Positions 1-6,747 of a DNA stretch of 19,481 nucleotides are shown one piece after another. A model generated the notes under the pieces. The model was not told the origin of the DNA. It worked only from the letters and a program-made list of their open reading frames with translations, and made no database searches. The translations under genes were made by a program, and so were the position numbers. Position 1 is the stretch's first letter; each line of letters opens with the position of its first letter. The stretch lies in the NCBI GenBank assembly GCA_038203635.1, contig JBBRDT010000065.1, positions 1-19,481 on the forward strand, read 5' to 3'. This DNA is from DASRIA01 sp038203635 (GTDB taxonomy: Bacteria; Actinomycetota; Thermoleophilia; Solirubrobacterales; JBBDJG01).

Positions 1-399
1 GTCGACATCGAGCCGGGGATCGTCATGTACCCCGGGGTGTTCGTCGCGCGACGCCGCGACTTGGTGGACCGGCTCGGCAACGGCCGCTGGCTCGACACCG
101 GCCGCCGGCGCACGGTCGACCTCGAGAGCGAGGCGCTGCACGAGCGGTGCGAGCTGTGGGTCGAGCGCTCCCAGGACGACGTGCTTCTCCTGCAGCTCTT
201 CTCGCCCTCGTTTGTCGCGTGGCTCGCTGAGCACCCGCTGCATCCGTGCTTCGAGTACCGCGCCGGCACGCTGGTCGTCTACCTCGAGCGCCGCCTCGAG
301 GATGCCGGCCGGCTGAGCTGGCTGCTCGACGCCACGGCCGAGATCGCGCGCCGGTTTCTGCAAGAGGTGAGCGAGGGGGCCGGCACCCGCGCCGCCTGA
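1..399 (+). CDS. 3' end of an uncharacterised protein (5'-truncated by window edge)
   Basis: The reading frame is open from base 1 and stops with TGA at 397-399, so the window probably holds only the C-terminal 132 residues. An ATG at 25 could be an internal Met or a start; the frame cannot decide. The visible part is a mixed alpha/beta, non-membrane segment with charged residues throughout. It has an ESEALHERCELW stretch, then LFSPSFVAWLAEHP, a beta-rich FEYRAGTLVVYLERR, and a long terminal helix. The spacing faintly resembles the C-terminal part of actinobacterial DUF3137-like proteins, but this is only a memory-based resemblance and I assign no function. The next gene starts 27 bp downstream on the same strand. 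Confidence 0.6.
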   Translation, partial: VDIEPGIVMYPGVFVARRRDLVDRLGNGRWLDTGRRRTVDLESEALHERCELWVERSQDDVLLLQLFSPSFVAWLAEHPLHPCFEYRAGTLVVYLERRLEDAGRLSWLLDATAEIARRFLQEVSEGAGTRAA

Positions 400-413
400 C
401 GACCAGGCGCAGG

Positions 414-419
414 TACCCT
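414..419 (+). promoter_or_regulatory. Putative -10 element of a leaderless promoter (TACCCT)
   Basis: TACCCT fits the actinobacterial -10 form TANNNT and ends 7 nt before the GTG at 427. Transcription from it would begin at or next to the start codon. No Shine-Dalgarno sequence is present before that GTG. The same arrangement recurs before the genes at 2497 and 4261, which strengthens the call. No good -35 is visible at 16-18 bp. Confidence 0.45.
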
Positions 420-426
420 CACTCGG

Positions 427-1692
427 GTGGAGGCGTTCACCGCGGAGGTTGACCCTGCGCCGCAGTCCTCGTCTGCGGCGGCACGCGAAACGGAGGTCGC
501 GGGGCTTGCTCACGTCGCGACCGTGTCGTTCCTCGCTTCGCGTGCGATCCCCTCGATCGGATTCTGGGTGGCACTTGCGGGCGGAGCCGGGATTGCGCGG
601 GCCGGCGCACGGCGGGGATTGCGCTGGGGATACGGCGCAAGCCTCGCGGCCATGCTGCAGACGGTTGCGCTGATCGGGCCGGCACGGATCTTGGTGCCGC
701 TCACGCAGGCGCTCACGGCACCGCTGCTGGGCGTGCTGCACGCGCGCGGTGCGACGGTCGCGTGGCAGATGGTCGTATGCGGCACGATCCGCCTCCTGCA
801 GACCGGGGCCAGCTTCGTGTTCGTGGTCGTCGTGCTGGCGGGCGGCTTCGACGTGTACCTGGATACGTACGACTCCGTCGCGGGTTGGCTCCCGCTCGTG
901 CCCGAGGGCGAGACGGCCGCGATCGTCGCGACCCTCGGAGGGCTCGTCGGCTGGGCCGTCTTCGCGAGCGTCGTTCAGGTGCTGGTCTACCGCCGCGCCC
1001 TGGTGTCCTGGCCGACCGGCGAGGACCCGCTGCACGTGCACTCGGAGGACTCGCCGGCGCAGGCGCCTGCGCGCGGCCGCTTCGACCCACGCGCGGTGGT
1101 GCTGAGCGCCGCGATCGCGTTCGGGCTGCTGCTCGCCAGCATCTCCTGGGTGGCGCTGGCGGCGGTCGCGGCCTGGCTCGCAGTTGCCTCGGTCATGTGC
1201 CGCGGGGATCGCGACGTGGTCCCGACCGGGGCGCTGCTTGCCGCGGTGCTGGCGTGCGCGGTGTTCCTTGCGACGATGCTGGGTGGGCTGGGGATCGAGG
1301 AAGCGCTCGCGCGTTCTGCACGCGCCGGGTTGCTGGTGCTGGTCGCGACATGGCTGCGCGCGGCGGCGGGCGCGACCGGCCTGCGTGAGGTGTCGCGGCG
1401 CGGGCTCGGCCGTCTGCGGCGCGTGCCGTCCGCGCGGGAGGCGGCGATCGTGATGGAGGACCTCGGGACGGGGCGCCAGCTCGGCTCGGCGGCGCGCTCC
1501 GTGCTGGCGGCGCTGAGCACGGTCGAGCGCCGCCCGATACCCGTCCTCGACGCCGTGCTGGGCTGGGTCGCCGCGGAGTCGCGCCGTTTCCGTCCGGGCG
1601 CGGCCGAGCCCCCGATGCGCCTGCGCGTGCGTGCTATCGACGTCGCCCTGGTGGCGTTGACCGTCGCCCCGGCCGCCGCGTTGTTCACCTGA
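427..1692 (+). CDS. Uncharacterised multi-pass membrane protein
   Basis: This 421-residue protein starts at GTG 427, the first start codon after the in-frame stop of the preceding gene. I do not recognise the family. Hydrophobic segments lie at about residues 30-57, 72-105, 112-140, 163-187, 222-256, 265-287 and 297-314, with a last one at 402-420. This suggests roughly eight membrane passes. There is a hydrophilic, Pro/His/Asp-containing loop at about 193-220 and a long basic cytoplasmic-type region at about 310-400. The later half, with Arg-rich stretches after hydrophobic helices, is vaguely like a transporter T-component, but no signature motif is present. The gene appears to be transcribed from its own leaderless-type promoter and ends opposite a convergent peptidase gene. 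Confidence 0.7.
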   Translation: MEAFTAEVDPAPQSSSAAARETEVAGLAHVATVSFLASRAIPSIGFWVALAGGAGIARAGARRGLRWGYGASLAAMLQTVALIGPARILVPLTQALTAPLLGVLHARGATVAWQMVVCGTIRLLQTGASFVFVVVVLAGGFDVYLDTYDSVAGWLPLVPEGETAAIVATLGGLVGWAVFASVVQVLVYRRALVSWPTGEDPLHVHSEDSPAQAPARGRFDPRAVVLSAAIAFGLLLASISWVALAAVAAWLAVASVMCRGDRDVVPTGALLAAVLACAVFLATMLGGLGIEEALARSARAGLLVLVATWLRAAAGATGLREVSRRGLGRLRRVPSAREAAIVMEDLGTGRQLGSAARSVLAALSTVERRPIPVLDAVLGWVAAESRRFRPGAAEPPMRLRVRAIDVALVALTVAPAAALFT

Positions 1693-1695
1693 ATT

Positions 1696-1756
1696 CAGTT
1701 ACGCCGTTCGCCGTTCGCCGTTCGCAGAAAGGGGTTTCCGGCGAACTGCGTAACTG
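1696..1756. terminator. Large imperfect hairpin with short tandem repeats between convergent genes
   Basis: The 77-bp gap between the convergent genes contains nested inverted repeats. CAGTTACGC (1696-1704) pairs with GCGTAACTG (1748-1756), GTTCGC (1720-1725) pairs with GCGAAC (1741-1746), and GAAA (1727-1730) pairs with TTTC (1735-1738) around a GGGG loop. The left arm is expanded by three CGTTCGC units, and an 8-bp AACTGCGC-type unit repeats on the right up to 1768. The placement suits a bidirectional transcription stop. There is no obvious U-run, so its activity as an intrinsic terminator is an inference. Confidence 0.5.
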
Positions 1757-1769
1757 CGCAACTGCGCAA

Positions 1770-2378
1770 CTATTTGCGCCAGAAGCTGGTGAGCTTCGCC
1801 GCGCCCATCCGGTTGAGGCCGATGTGAATGTGGTCGAGGTGCGCGATCGTCGGATCGACACGGCGCCTGCGCTTGCCGCGCCTGGAGTCGCACGCCGAAT
1901 AGCGCTGCGTGCTGGACGCGCCCGACCACCATGCGCGACAGTCCCAGATGATCTCCTGCACCCCCATGCGCCGCGCGAACGCGTGCGGGTTGCCCACCCG
2001 GTCGGGTGCCAGCAGCATGCGGATCAGGCGGTCGCCCGCGCGACGGTCGGCGCCGTGGCGCGCGTCGAGGTGCCAGTCGATCGCGCGGCCGTCGGCGTGC
2101 AGTGAATAGTTGCCGCGCCCGAGCTTCGAGCAGCGCATGATCCCCCACGACTCGCCTGCGGTGTGGGCCGCGAGCCATCCCTGTAGCGCGAGTGCACCGG
2201 CGCGCGGGTTCTTGACGCAGCGGCGCGCGTGGTCGTACCGGTAGTCCTCGATCGGCCGGTCCGCGAGCGGGTCCGCGGGGTTGTCGCGCACCGGCCGGAA
2301 CGTGGTCGGGAACGCCGTGGCTCCGGCCGGCACCAGGGCGACCAGAATCACTGCAATTACACACGCGCGGCGGCGCAT
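1770..2378 (-). CDS. Secreted M15-like (D-Ala-D-Ala carboxypeptidase-type) metallopeptidase domain protein
   Basis: This protein has 202 residues. A basic N-terminus followed by VIAVILVALVPAGATA is a classical signal peptide, probably cleaved near residue 22, so the product should act outside the membrane. The zinc-site pattern of peptidase family M15 is visible: H94-x6-D101 inside HADGRAIDWH, and D182-x-x-H185 inside LDHIHI. In characterised members the His, Asp and His bind zinc and the acidic residue before the last His is the base. The likely role is trimming peptidoglycan stem peptides. Four cysteines (54, 83, 147, 163) may form disulfides. The C-terminus is basic. The gene is convergent with the upstream membrane protein and divergent from the VOC gene. 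The exact peptide substrate cannot be told; an extensin-like or cell-wall-binding role without catalysis remains possible. Confidence 0.75.
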   Translation of the reverse strand: MRRRACVIAVILVALVPAGATAFPTTFRPVRDNPADPLADRPIEDYRYDHARRCVKNPRAGALALQGWLAAHTAGESWGIMRCSKLGRGNYSLHADGRAIDWHLDARHGADRRAGDRLIRMLLAPDRVGNPHAFARRMGVQEIIWDCRAWWSGASSTQRYSACDSRRGKRRRRVDPTIAHLDHIHIGLNRMGAAKLTSFWRK

Positions 2379-2482
2379 CTCGATGATCTCGACACGGCCC
2401 CGGCACGATCGAAGCGGTGAGGCCGCCGGACGGACAGATGTCTTGCTCGGCGCGGCCGAGGATTGACTGCGCGGCGGCGGGG

Positions 2483-2488
2483 TAGTCT
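2483..2488 (+). promoter_or_regulatory. Putative -10 element of a leaderless promoter (TAGTCT)
   Basis: TAGTCT lies 8 nt upstream of the ATG at 2497, so a transcript would start at or beside the start codon. A TTGACT hexamer at 2463-2468 could serve as -35, although the 14-bp spacer is short. There is no Shine-Dalgarno sequence between the hexamer and ATG. The divergent peptidase gene starts at 2378, so this 118-bp gap must hold promoters for both directions. Confidence 0.5.
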
Positions 2489-2496
2489 GCCCTGCG

Positions 2497-3183
2497 ATGG
2501 ACGCGAATGCCCTCGACCACGTCGCGCTCTGGGTCGCCGACCGCGACCGGCTGGCGGACTTTGCCTACGCCCATCTGGGGATGCACGAGATCGAGCGCAC
2601 CGACGACTTCACGCTCGTCGGGGCGGACGCGCGGCGCGGCAAGCTGACGCTGTTCGCCGCCGACGGGCCCCGCGACCCGGGCGTGCTCGTGCGCGTGGTC
2701 CTGCGGGTGCGGGACCTCGACGAGGCTGTCGCACGGCTGCCGGCAGATCTCGACGTCGCACGTCCGCGACAGGATCTCGCGACGTTCGACGCGCCCGAGG
2801 ACCTTGGTCTCGGCTTCGTGGCGGCGCCCGACGCCGACCTCGGCTACGACATCGACCACGTGGTGGTACGGGTTCCCGACCCGACCGCCAGCACCGAGCG
2901 GTTCGCCACGTTCGGGTTCGTGCCCGATGGGAGCCGCCTCCAGGTGGGGGACAAATGGATGGTGCTCGAGCGCGGGGACGCGGGACACTCCGAGCGGCCC
3001 CTCCTGAACCACATTGCGCTGCTCGTCGACTCGGGGCGGCAGCAGCTCGAGGAGGCGGAGCGGCGAGGATTCGACGTGGCCGACGTGCGGGACGCGGCCA
3101 ACACCTACGCGGTCTTCGTCTGGGGGCCCGACCGCATCAAGCTCGAATACGTCGAGCACAAGCCCGGTTTCGCGCTCGTCTAG
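2497..3183 (+). CDS. Two-domain VOC-family (glyoxalase/dioxygenase fold) protein
   Basis: This 228-residue protein consists of two vicinal-oxygen-chelate modules in tandem, at about 5-110 and 117-225. Typical first-strand motifs with a potential metal-ligand His occur as LDHVAL (H8) and IDHVVV (H121). LNHIALLV (H172) and a late Glu in KLEYVE (E217) complete a possible 2-His-1-carboxylate site in the second half. The length matches two-module extradiol dioxygenases and related lyases, which bind Fe(II), Mn(II) or Zn(II). The substrate cannot be inferred. The immediately following FAD-dependent oxidoreductase suggests a joint catabolic step, for instance oxidation of an aromatic or steroid-like compound. 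The gene ends with TAG at 3181-3183, directly against the oxidoreductase coding frame. Confidence 0.85.
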   Translation: MDANALDHVALWVADRDRLADFAYAHLGMHEIERTDDFTLVGADARRGKLTLFAADGPRDPGVLVRVVLRVRDLDEAVARLPADLDVARPRQDLATFDAPEDLGLGFVAAPDADLGYDIDHVVVRVPDPTASTERFATFGFVPDGSRLQVGDKWMVLERGDAGHSERPLLNHIALLVDSGRQQLEEAERRGFDVADVRDAANTYAVFVWGPDRIKLEYVEHKPGFALV

Positions 3184-3202
3184 ATCTGGACACGACCTCG
3201 TC

Positions 3203-4249
3203 GTGGCCGGCGCCGGCATGGCCGGGCTCTCGGCCGCGGCGCACGGCACGCAGCGCGGCGCGCGGGTGCTGCTGCTCGAGAAGGGCGACCGCTGCGGAGG
3301 TTCGATGCTGCTCTCCAGCGGGGTCATCTGGCGTCATCGCGAGTTCGACCGGTTCCGGTCCGACTGTCCAGGCGGCGACCCGGAGTTGCAGCGCACGCTG
3401 TTCGAGCACCTCGACGCCGATCTCGGCTGGCTGGAGTCGCTCGGCGCGCGGCCGGTGAACCGGGGGACGGGCAATCCGCTCACCGCCGGGACGAGGTTCG
3501 ACACGCGCCAGCTGACCGAGGTGCTGCTGGGCGCGGCGGGCGGAAAGGTGCGGCTGCGTGAGCCGTTGCAGGCGCTTCCGGCCGAAGTCCCCGTCGTCCT
3601 CGCGAGCGGCGGCTTCCATGCGGCGCGTGACCTGGTCGCGCGGCACGTGACCCCGCAGGCGGACGAGCTGATGCTTCGTGGCGCGCCGTGGAGCACCGGA
3701 GACGGCCTGCGCCTGGGAGTCGCAGCGGGTGGCGCGCAGTCGGCCGGCATGGACGAGTTCTACGGGCGCTGCATGCCTGCGCCGCCCGCGCGTATCGAGG
3801 AGGCCGACTACGTGCGCCTCGCGCAGCTGTACGCGCCCCACGCGACGGTCCGCAACGGCGCCGGAGACGTGTACGAGCCGCGGACCTGGTCGGAGATCGA
3901 CGTCGTGCAATGGACCGCCCGGCAGCCCGGCGCGCGCGCCTGGTACGAGGTGCCCGACGGAAATCGCGAGATCCGCGTCCGCGACCGCACGGTGGGAGAG
4001 ATGATCGACGCCGGTCTGGCCGCGGGCGCACCCGCCGAACGGCGCAACGGCGTCACGACGATCGAGGTCGTGGCCGGCATCACCACCACGCTCGGCGGCC
4101 TGCGGATCGACTCCCGCGCGCGAGTGGCGCCGGGGATCTACGCGGCCGGCGCGGACGCCGGTGGCATCGCGACCGGCGGATACGCCAGCGGGCTGGCCGC
4201 CGCCCTCGTGTTCGGCCGCATCGCCGCCGAGTCCGCCCTCTCCGAGTAG
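3203..4249 (+). CDS. FAD-dependent oxidoreductase (fumarate reductase/ketosteroid-dehydrogenase-like flavoprotein); start uncertain
   Basis: The protein has the FAD_binding_2 layout. It has a GAGMAG dinucleotide-binding turn at the extreme N-terminus, LLLEKGDRCGGSM with the ribose-binding Glu, and VVLASGGFH mid-protein. PWSTGDGLRLG follows, and near the C-terminus there is a second FAD-contact region, GIYAAGADAGGIATGG. Such enzymes dehydrogenate or reduce C-C bonds in organic acids or ketosteroids. The start is a problem. Residues homologous to the first beta strand (HDLVVAGAG) are encoded from about 3191, but the only nearby in-frame start is GTG 3203, which would cut that strand. ATG 3218 is worse and TTG 3014 lies deep in the VOC gene. 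An indel near 3181-3190 or a +1 frameshift fusion with the VOC gene could explain this. The enzyme call is safe; the 5' boundary is not. Confidence 0.75.
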   Translation: MAGAGMAGLSAAAHGTQRGARVLLLEKGDRCGGSMLLSSGVIWRHREFDRFRSDCPGGDPELQRTLFEHLDADLGWLESLGARPVNRGTGNPLTAGTRFDTRQLTEVLLGAAGGKVRLREPLQALPAEVPVVLASGGFHAARDLVARHVTPQADELMLRGAPWSTGDGLRLGVAAGGAQSAGMDEFYGRCMPAPPARIEEADYVRLAQLYAPHATVRNGAGDVYEPRTWSEIDVVQWTARQPGARAWYEVPDGNREIRVRDRTVGEMIDAGLAAGAPAERRNGVTTIEVVAGITTTLGGLRIDSRARVAPGIYAAGADAGGIATGGYASGLAAALVFGRIAAESALSE

Positions 4250-4252
4250 GTT
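4247..4252 (+). promoter_or_regulatory. Putative -10 element of a leaderless promoter (TAGGTT)
   Basis: TAGGTT overlaps the TAG stop of the oxidoreductase and ends 8 nt before the GTG start at 4261. This repeats the TANNNT-N7/8-start pattern seen at 414 and 2483. There is no Shine-Dalgarno sequence in the 11-bp gap. The overlap with a stop codon makes coincidence more likely here than at 2483. Confidence 0.4.
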
Positions 4253-4260
4253 GCGCGACC

Positions 4261-5352
4261 GTGCAGCACGGTTTCGGCACATCTGACCCGCTGACGCTCG
4301 GCATGGAGGAGGAGCTGCTGCTGGTCGACGCCGACAGCCATCAGCTCGCCCACGTGGCCGAGGAGGTCCTGAGCGCGGTCGAGCTGCCCGAGGCGCTCGC
4401 GGCACACGAAGCCTTTGCCTCGGAGATCGAGCTGCGCACACCCGTGTGCCATGACGCCGCCGAGGCGGCCGGGGCGCTCACCGCGGCGCGCGCCGCGGCG
4501 CGCGCCGCCGGAGCGACCCTGATGGCGGCGGGCCTGCACCCGGCGGCCCGCTGGGGTGACGTGCGGCTGACGGAGAAGCAGCGGTACCGGGAGATCGACA
4601 AGACGATGCGCAGCCTGATCCGGCGCACGCCCGAATGCGCACTGCACGTCCACGTGGGCGCTCCCAGCCCGGACGCGGCCGTCCGGATGCTGAACGGGCT
4701 GCGTGCTCACCTTCCATTGCTGCAGGGACTGAGCGCCAACAGCCCGTACTGGTTCGGCGCGGACTCCGGTCTGGCGAGCGCACGGTTCTCGATCGTGCGC
4801 GCGTATCCGCGCCGCGGTGTGCCCCGTTTCTTTCACGATTGGGCCGAATATGCTGAAACGGTGCAGGCCACGGGGGCGGCTGGGGACTTCGACGACTACA
4901 CGTTTATCTGGTGGGACGCGCGGGCGCATCCGCGGCTCGGCACCATCGAGGTACGCGAGATGGACGTGCAATCGTCGCTCGACGACGCCGCCGCGCTGGC
5001 TGCACTGGTCCAGGCGCTGGCGGCGCAGGCGCTCGAGTCCGGGCCGGACGTGCACCTCCCGGCGGAGGCGATCGGGGAGTCGAGCTTTCGTGCCAGCCGG
5101 GATGGTGTCGACGCCACGATCCTGTACGACGGCGCACTGCGCCCGCTGCGCGAGGTCGCACGCGCGACAGTCGAGTCGGGTGCCGGCCCCGCCCGCGAGC
5201 TCGGCTCCGAGGACGCCCTCGCGGGCGTCGAGCGGATCCTTCGCGAGGGCGGTGGCGCGGCACGGCAGCGCGCCGCCGCGAAGCGCGGCGGCATGGCGGG
5301 GCTGCTCGCGCAGCTCGTGAGCGATTCGGAGGGCGCGGCTTGGCCGACCTGA
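4261..5352 (+). CDS. YbdK-type carboxylate-amine ligase (glutamate-cysteine ligase family 2)
   Basis: This 363-residue protein starts at GTG 4261, 11 bp after the oxidoreductase stop. The GCS2 family signature is clear: LGMEEELLLVD at residues 13-23 supplies acidic Mg/ATP ligands, HVHVG lies at 129-133, and NSPYWFGADSGLAS spans about 160-173. Both the length and the order of motifs match YbdK-like enzymes, which ligate an amine to the gamma-carboxylate of glutamate with ATP and are cytosolic. E. coli YbdK has weak glutamate-cysteine ligase activity; in mycothiol-using actinobacteria the true substrate is often unknown, so I avoid calling it a glutathione enzyme. The end overlaps the PhoD-like remnant by 13 bp, which implies former translational coupling. 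Confidence 0.88.
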   Translation: MQHGFGTSDPLTLGMEEELLLVDADSHQLAHVAEEVLSAVELPEALAAHEAFASEIELRTPVCHDAAEAAGALTAARAAARAAGATLMAAGLHPAARWGDVRLTEKQRYREIDKTMRSLIRRTPECALHVHVGAPSPDAAVRMLNGLRAHLPLLQGLSANSPYWFGADSGLASARFSIVRAYPRRGVPRFFHDWAEYAETVQATGAAGDFDDYTFIWWDARAHPRLGTIEVREMDVQSSLDDAAALAALVQALAAQALESGPDVHLPAEAIGESSFRASRDGVDATILYDGALRPLREVARATVESGAGPARELGSEDALAGVERILREGGGAARQRAAAKRGGMAGLLAQLVSDSEGAAWPT

Positions 5353-5537
5353 TCCTGGGGCCCATGCTGCGCTACCTCGACGAGACCAGCGCCACCGTCT
5401 GGGTCGAGACCGACGCTCCCTGCGAGGTCGAGGTGCTGGGCCGGCGCGAGCGCACGTTCTGCGCGGAGGGCCATCACTACGCGGTCGTGCCGATCGCGGG
5501 ACGCATCAGGACATCGCTCGAGCGGAAGCTTGCCTAG
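5340..5537 (+). pseudogene. Truncated PhoD-like alkaline phosphatase (N-terminal fragment only)
   Basis: From TTG 5340, overlapping the previous stop, the frame reads LADLILGPMLRY, ETSATVWVETDAPCEVEV and GHHYAVVPI. This is the N-terminal beta-sandwich domain that precedes the metallophosphatase domain in PhoD-like phosphatases of high-GC actinobacteria. Those proteins usually run to several hundred residues. Here the match stops after about 53 residues, is followed by an unrelated tail (RIRTSLERKLA), and ends at TAG 5535-5537. None of the metal-binding catalytic domain follows in any frame, because the aminotransferase ATG lies 2 bp further on. I read it as a remnant cut off when the polysaccharide locus was placed beside it. 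It could still be translated as a 65-residue peptide of unknown value. Confidence 0.7.
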
Positions 5538-5539
5538 CG

Positions 5540-6652
5540 ATGGACCGGCGGCCGATCCCATTTCTCGACCTCGACCGCCAGCACGCCGAGATGCGGCAGG
5601 AGCTGCTCGCGGCGTTCGAGCGCGTGTCGAGCACGAGCGCTTTCATCCTCGGGGAGGAGGTGGAGCGCTTCGAGGAGGAGTTCGCGCGCTATTGCGGCGT
5701 GCGGCACTGCGTCGGGATCGCCTCCGGCACGGCCGCCCTGACCCTCGCGCTCCTGGCGGCCGGGATCGGCCGCGGCGATGAGGTGATCGTGCCGGCGCAC
5801 ACGTTCATCGCCAGCGCGCTCGCGATCGTCCACGCGGGCGCCGTCCCGGTGCCCTGCGACGTCGAAGCGGGCACCGGCCTGCTCGACGTCGAGTCGGCCG
5901 GCACCGTCGTGACTGAACGCACCGCCGCGATCATCGCCGTGCACCTCTACGGACAGCTGTGCGACATGGATGCCGTCGGGCGCCTTGCGCGCCGGCACGG
6001 CCTGCTGGTCTTCGAGGATGCCGCCCAGGCGCACGGCGCAAGCGCAAACGGAAGGCGGGCAGGGGCGCTCGGCGCCGCCGCGGCCTTCAGCTTCTACCCG
6101 AGCAAGAACCTGGGAGCGCTCGGGGACGCCGGTGCGATCACGACCGACGACGCCGAGATCGCTGCGCGCACGAGGAGCCTGCGCAACCTCGGCCAGCGCG
6201 CGAAGGGCGAGCACGTCGACGCCGGATTCAACGAGCGGCTCGACGGACTGCAGGCGGCGGTGCTGCGAATCAAGCTCGCGCGGCTGGACGGATGGAACCG
6301 GCAGCGCCGCGAGCGGGCGGCCTCCTATATCGACGCGCTGGACGGCGCGGTACGCGTCCTCGACGTCCGGAGTCAGGACGCCTGCGTCTATCACCTGTTC
6401 CCGGTGCGGGTGCCGGATCGCGACGGACTCCGGCGTCGCCTGGCGGCCGCGGGCGTCGAGACCGGCGTGCACTACCCGCGCGCACTCCACCAGCACCCTG
6501 CGCTGGCCGGGGTCTGTAACCCGGGTTGTGAGGTGGGGAACTCGGGTAGGTGGGTGGCCGAGGAGCTCTCGCTCCCGATTTATCCGGGTCTCGCGGACGC
6601 AGATATCGAGCGGGTCGCCGTGGTATGCCGGGACCATGCAGCGCTCCTGTAA
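5540..6652 (+). CDS. DegT/DnrJ/EryC1/StrS-family PLP-dependent sugar aminotransferase
   Basis: The 370-residue length is typical of the family. The N-terminal IPFLDLDRQH opening, ASGTAAL (61-67, phosphate binding), FEDAAQAHG (D160 facing the pyridine nitrogen) and FSFYPSKNLG with the Schiff-base lysine K189 are all present. GDAGAI and the C-terminal TGVHYP segment also fit. These enzymes transfer an amino group, usually from glutamate, to a keto-sugar nucleotide in the cytosol. The next gene is a sugar-nucleotide dehydrogenase candidate, a pairing known from WbpB/WbpE-type synthesis of amino-uronic sugars, so a UDP-3-keto sugar is a reasonable but unproven substrate. The ATG is preceded by GGAAG about 12 nt away. 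It is the first gene of the polysaccharide locus and starts 2 bp after the truncated phosphatase. Confidence 0.92.
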   Translation: MDRRPIPFLDLDRQHAEMRQELLAAFERVSSTSAFILGEEVERFEEEFARYCGVRHCVGIASGTAALTLALLAAGIGRGDEVIVPAHTFIASALAIVHAGAVPVPCDVEAGTGLLDVESAGTVVTERTAAIIAVHLYGQLCDMDAVGRLARRHGLLVFEDAAQAHGASANGRRAGALGAAAAFSFYPSKNLGALGDAGAITTDDAEIAARTRSLRNLGQRAKGEHVDAGFNERLDGLQAAVLRIKLARLDGWNRQRRERAASYIDALDGAVRVLDVRSQDACVYHLFPVRVPDRDGLRRRLAAAGVETGVHYPRALHQHPALAGVCNPGCEVGNSGRWVAEELSLPIYPGLADADIERVAVVCRDHAALL

Positions 6653-6675
6653 GCGTCGGCTTGGACCGGCCGGCA

Positions 6676-6703
6676 GTGACAATGGGACCCTCCAACTGAT
6701 ACT
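6676..6703 (+). promoter_or_regulatory. Putative sigma70-like promoter before the Gfo/Idh/MocA gene
   Basis: GTGACA (6676-6681) and GATACT (6698-6703) are separated by 16 bp and match the -35/-10 consensus at 5/6 and 4/6 positions. They lie in a local AT-richer pocket of the 95-bp gap after the aminotransferase. Transcription would start near 6710, leaving a short leader to the ATG at 6748. The similarity is modest and untested. Confidence 0.35.
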
Positions 6704-6747
6704 TTGCACGCTAGATCCGCGATTTATGCAGTGGGGGCGTGGTAGGG

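Noticed and set aside
1701..1768. CRISPR-like array from the CGTTCGC and AACTGCGC repeats
   Set aside because: The units are 7-8 bp, contiguous and without unique spacers, so they are microsatellite-like arms of a hairpin and not a CRISPR.
1699..3327. 542-codon minus-strand open frame covering the VOC gene and peptidase region
   Set aside because: It is antisense to a clear two-domain VOC gene, its translation is low-complexity Arg/Pro/His-rich with no motif, and the real minus-strand peptidase lies in another frame.
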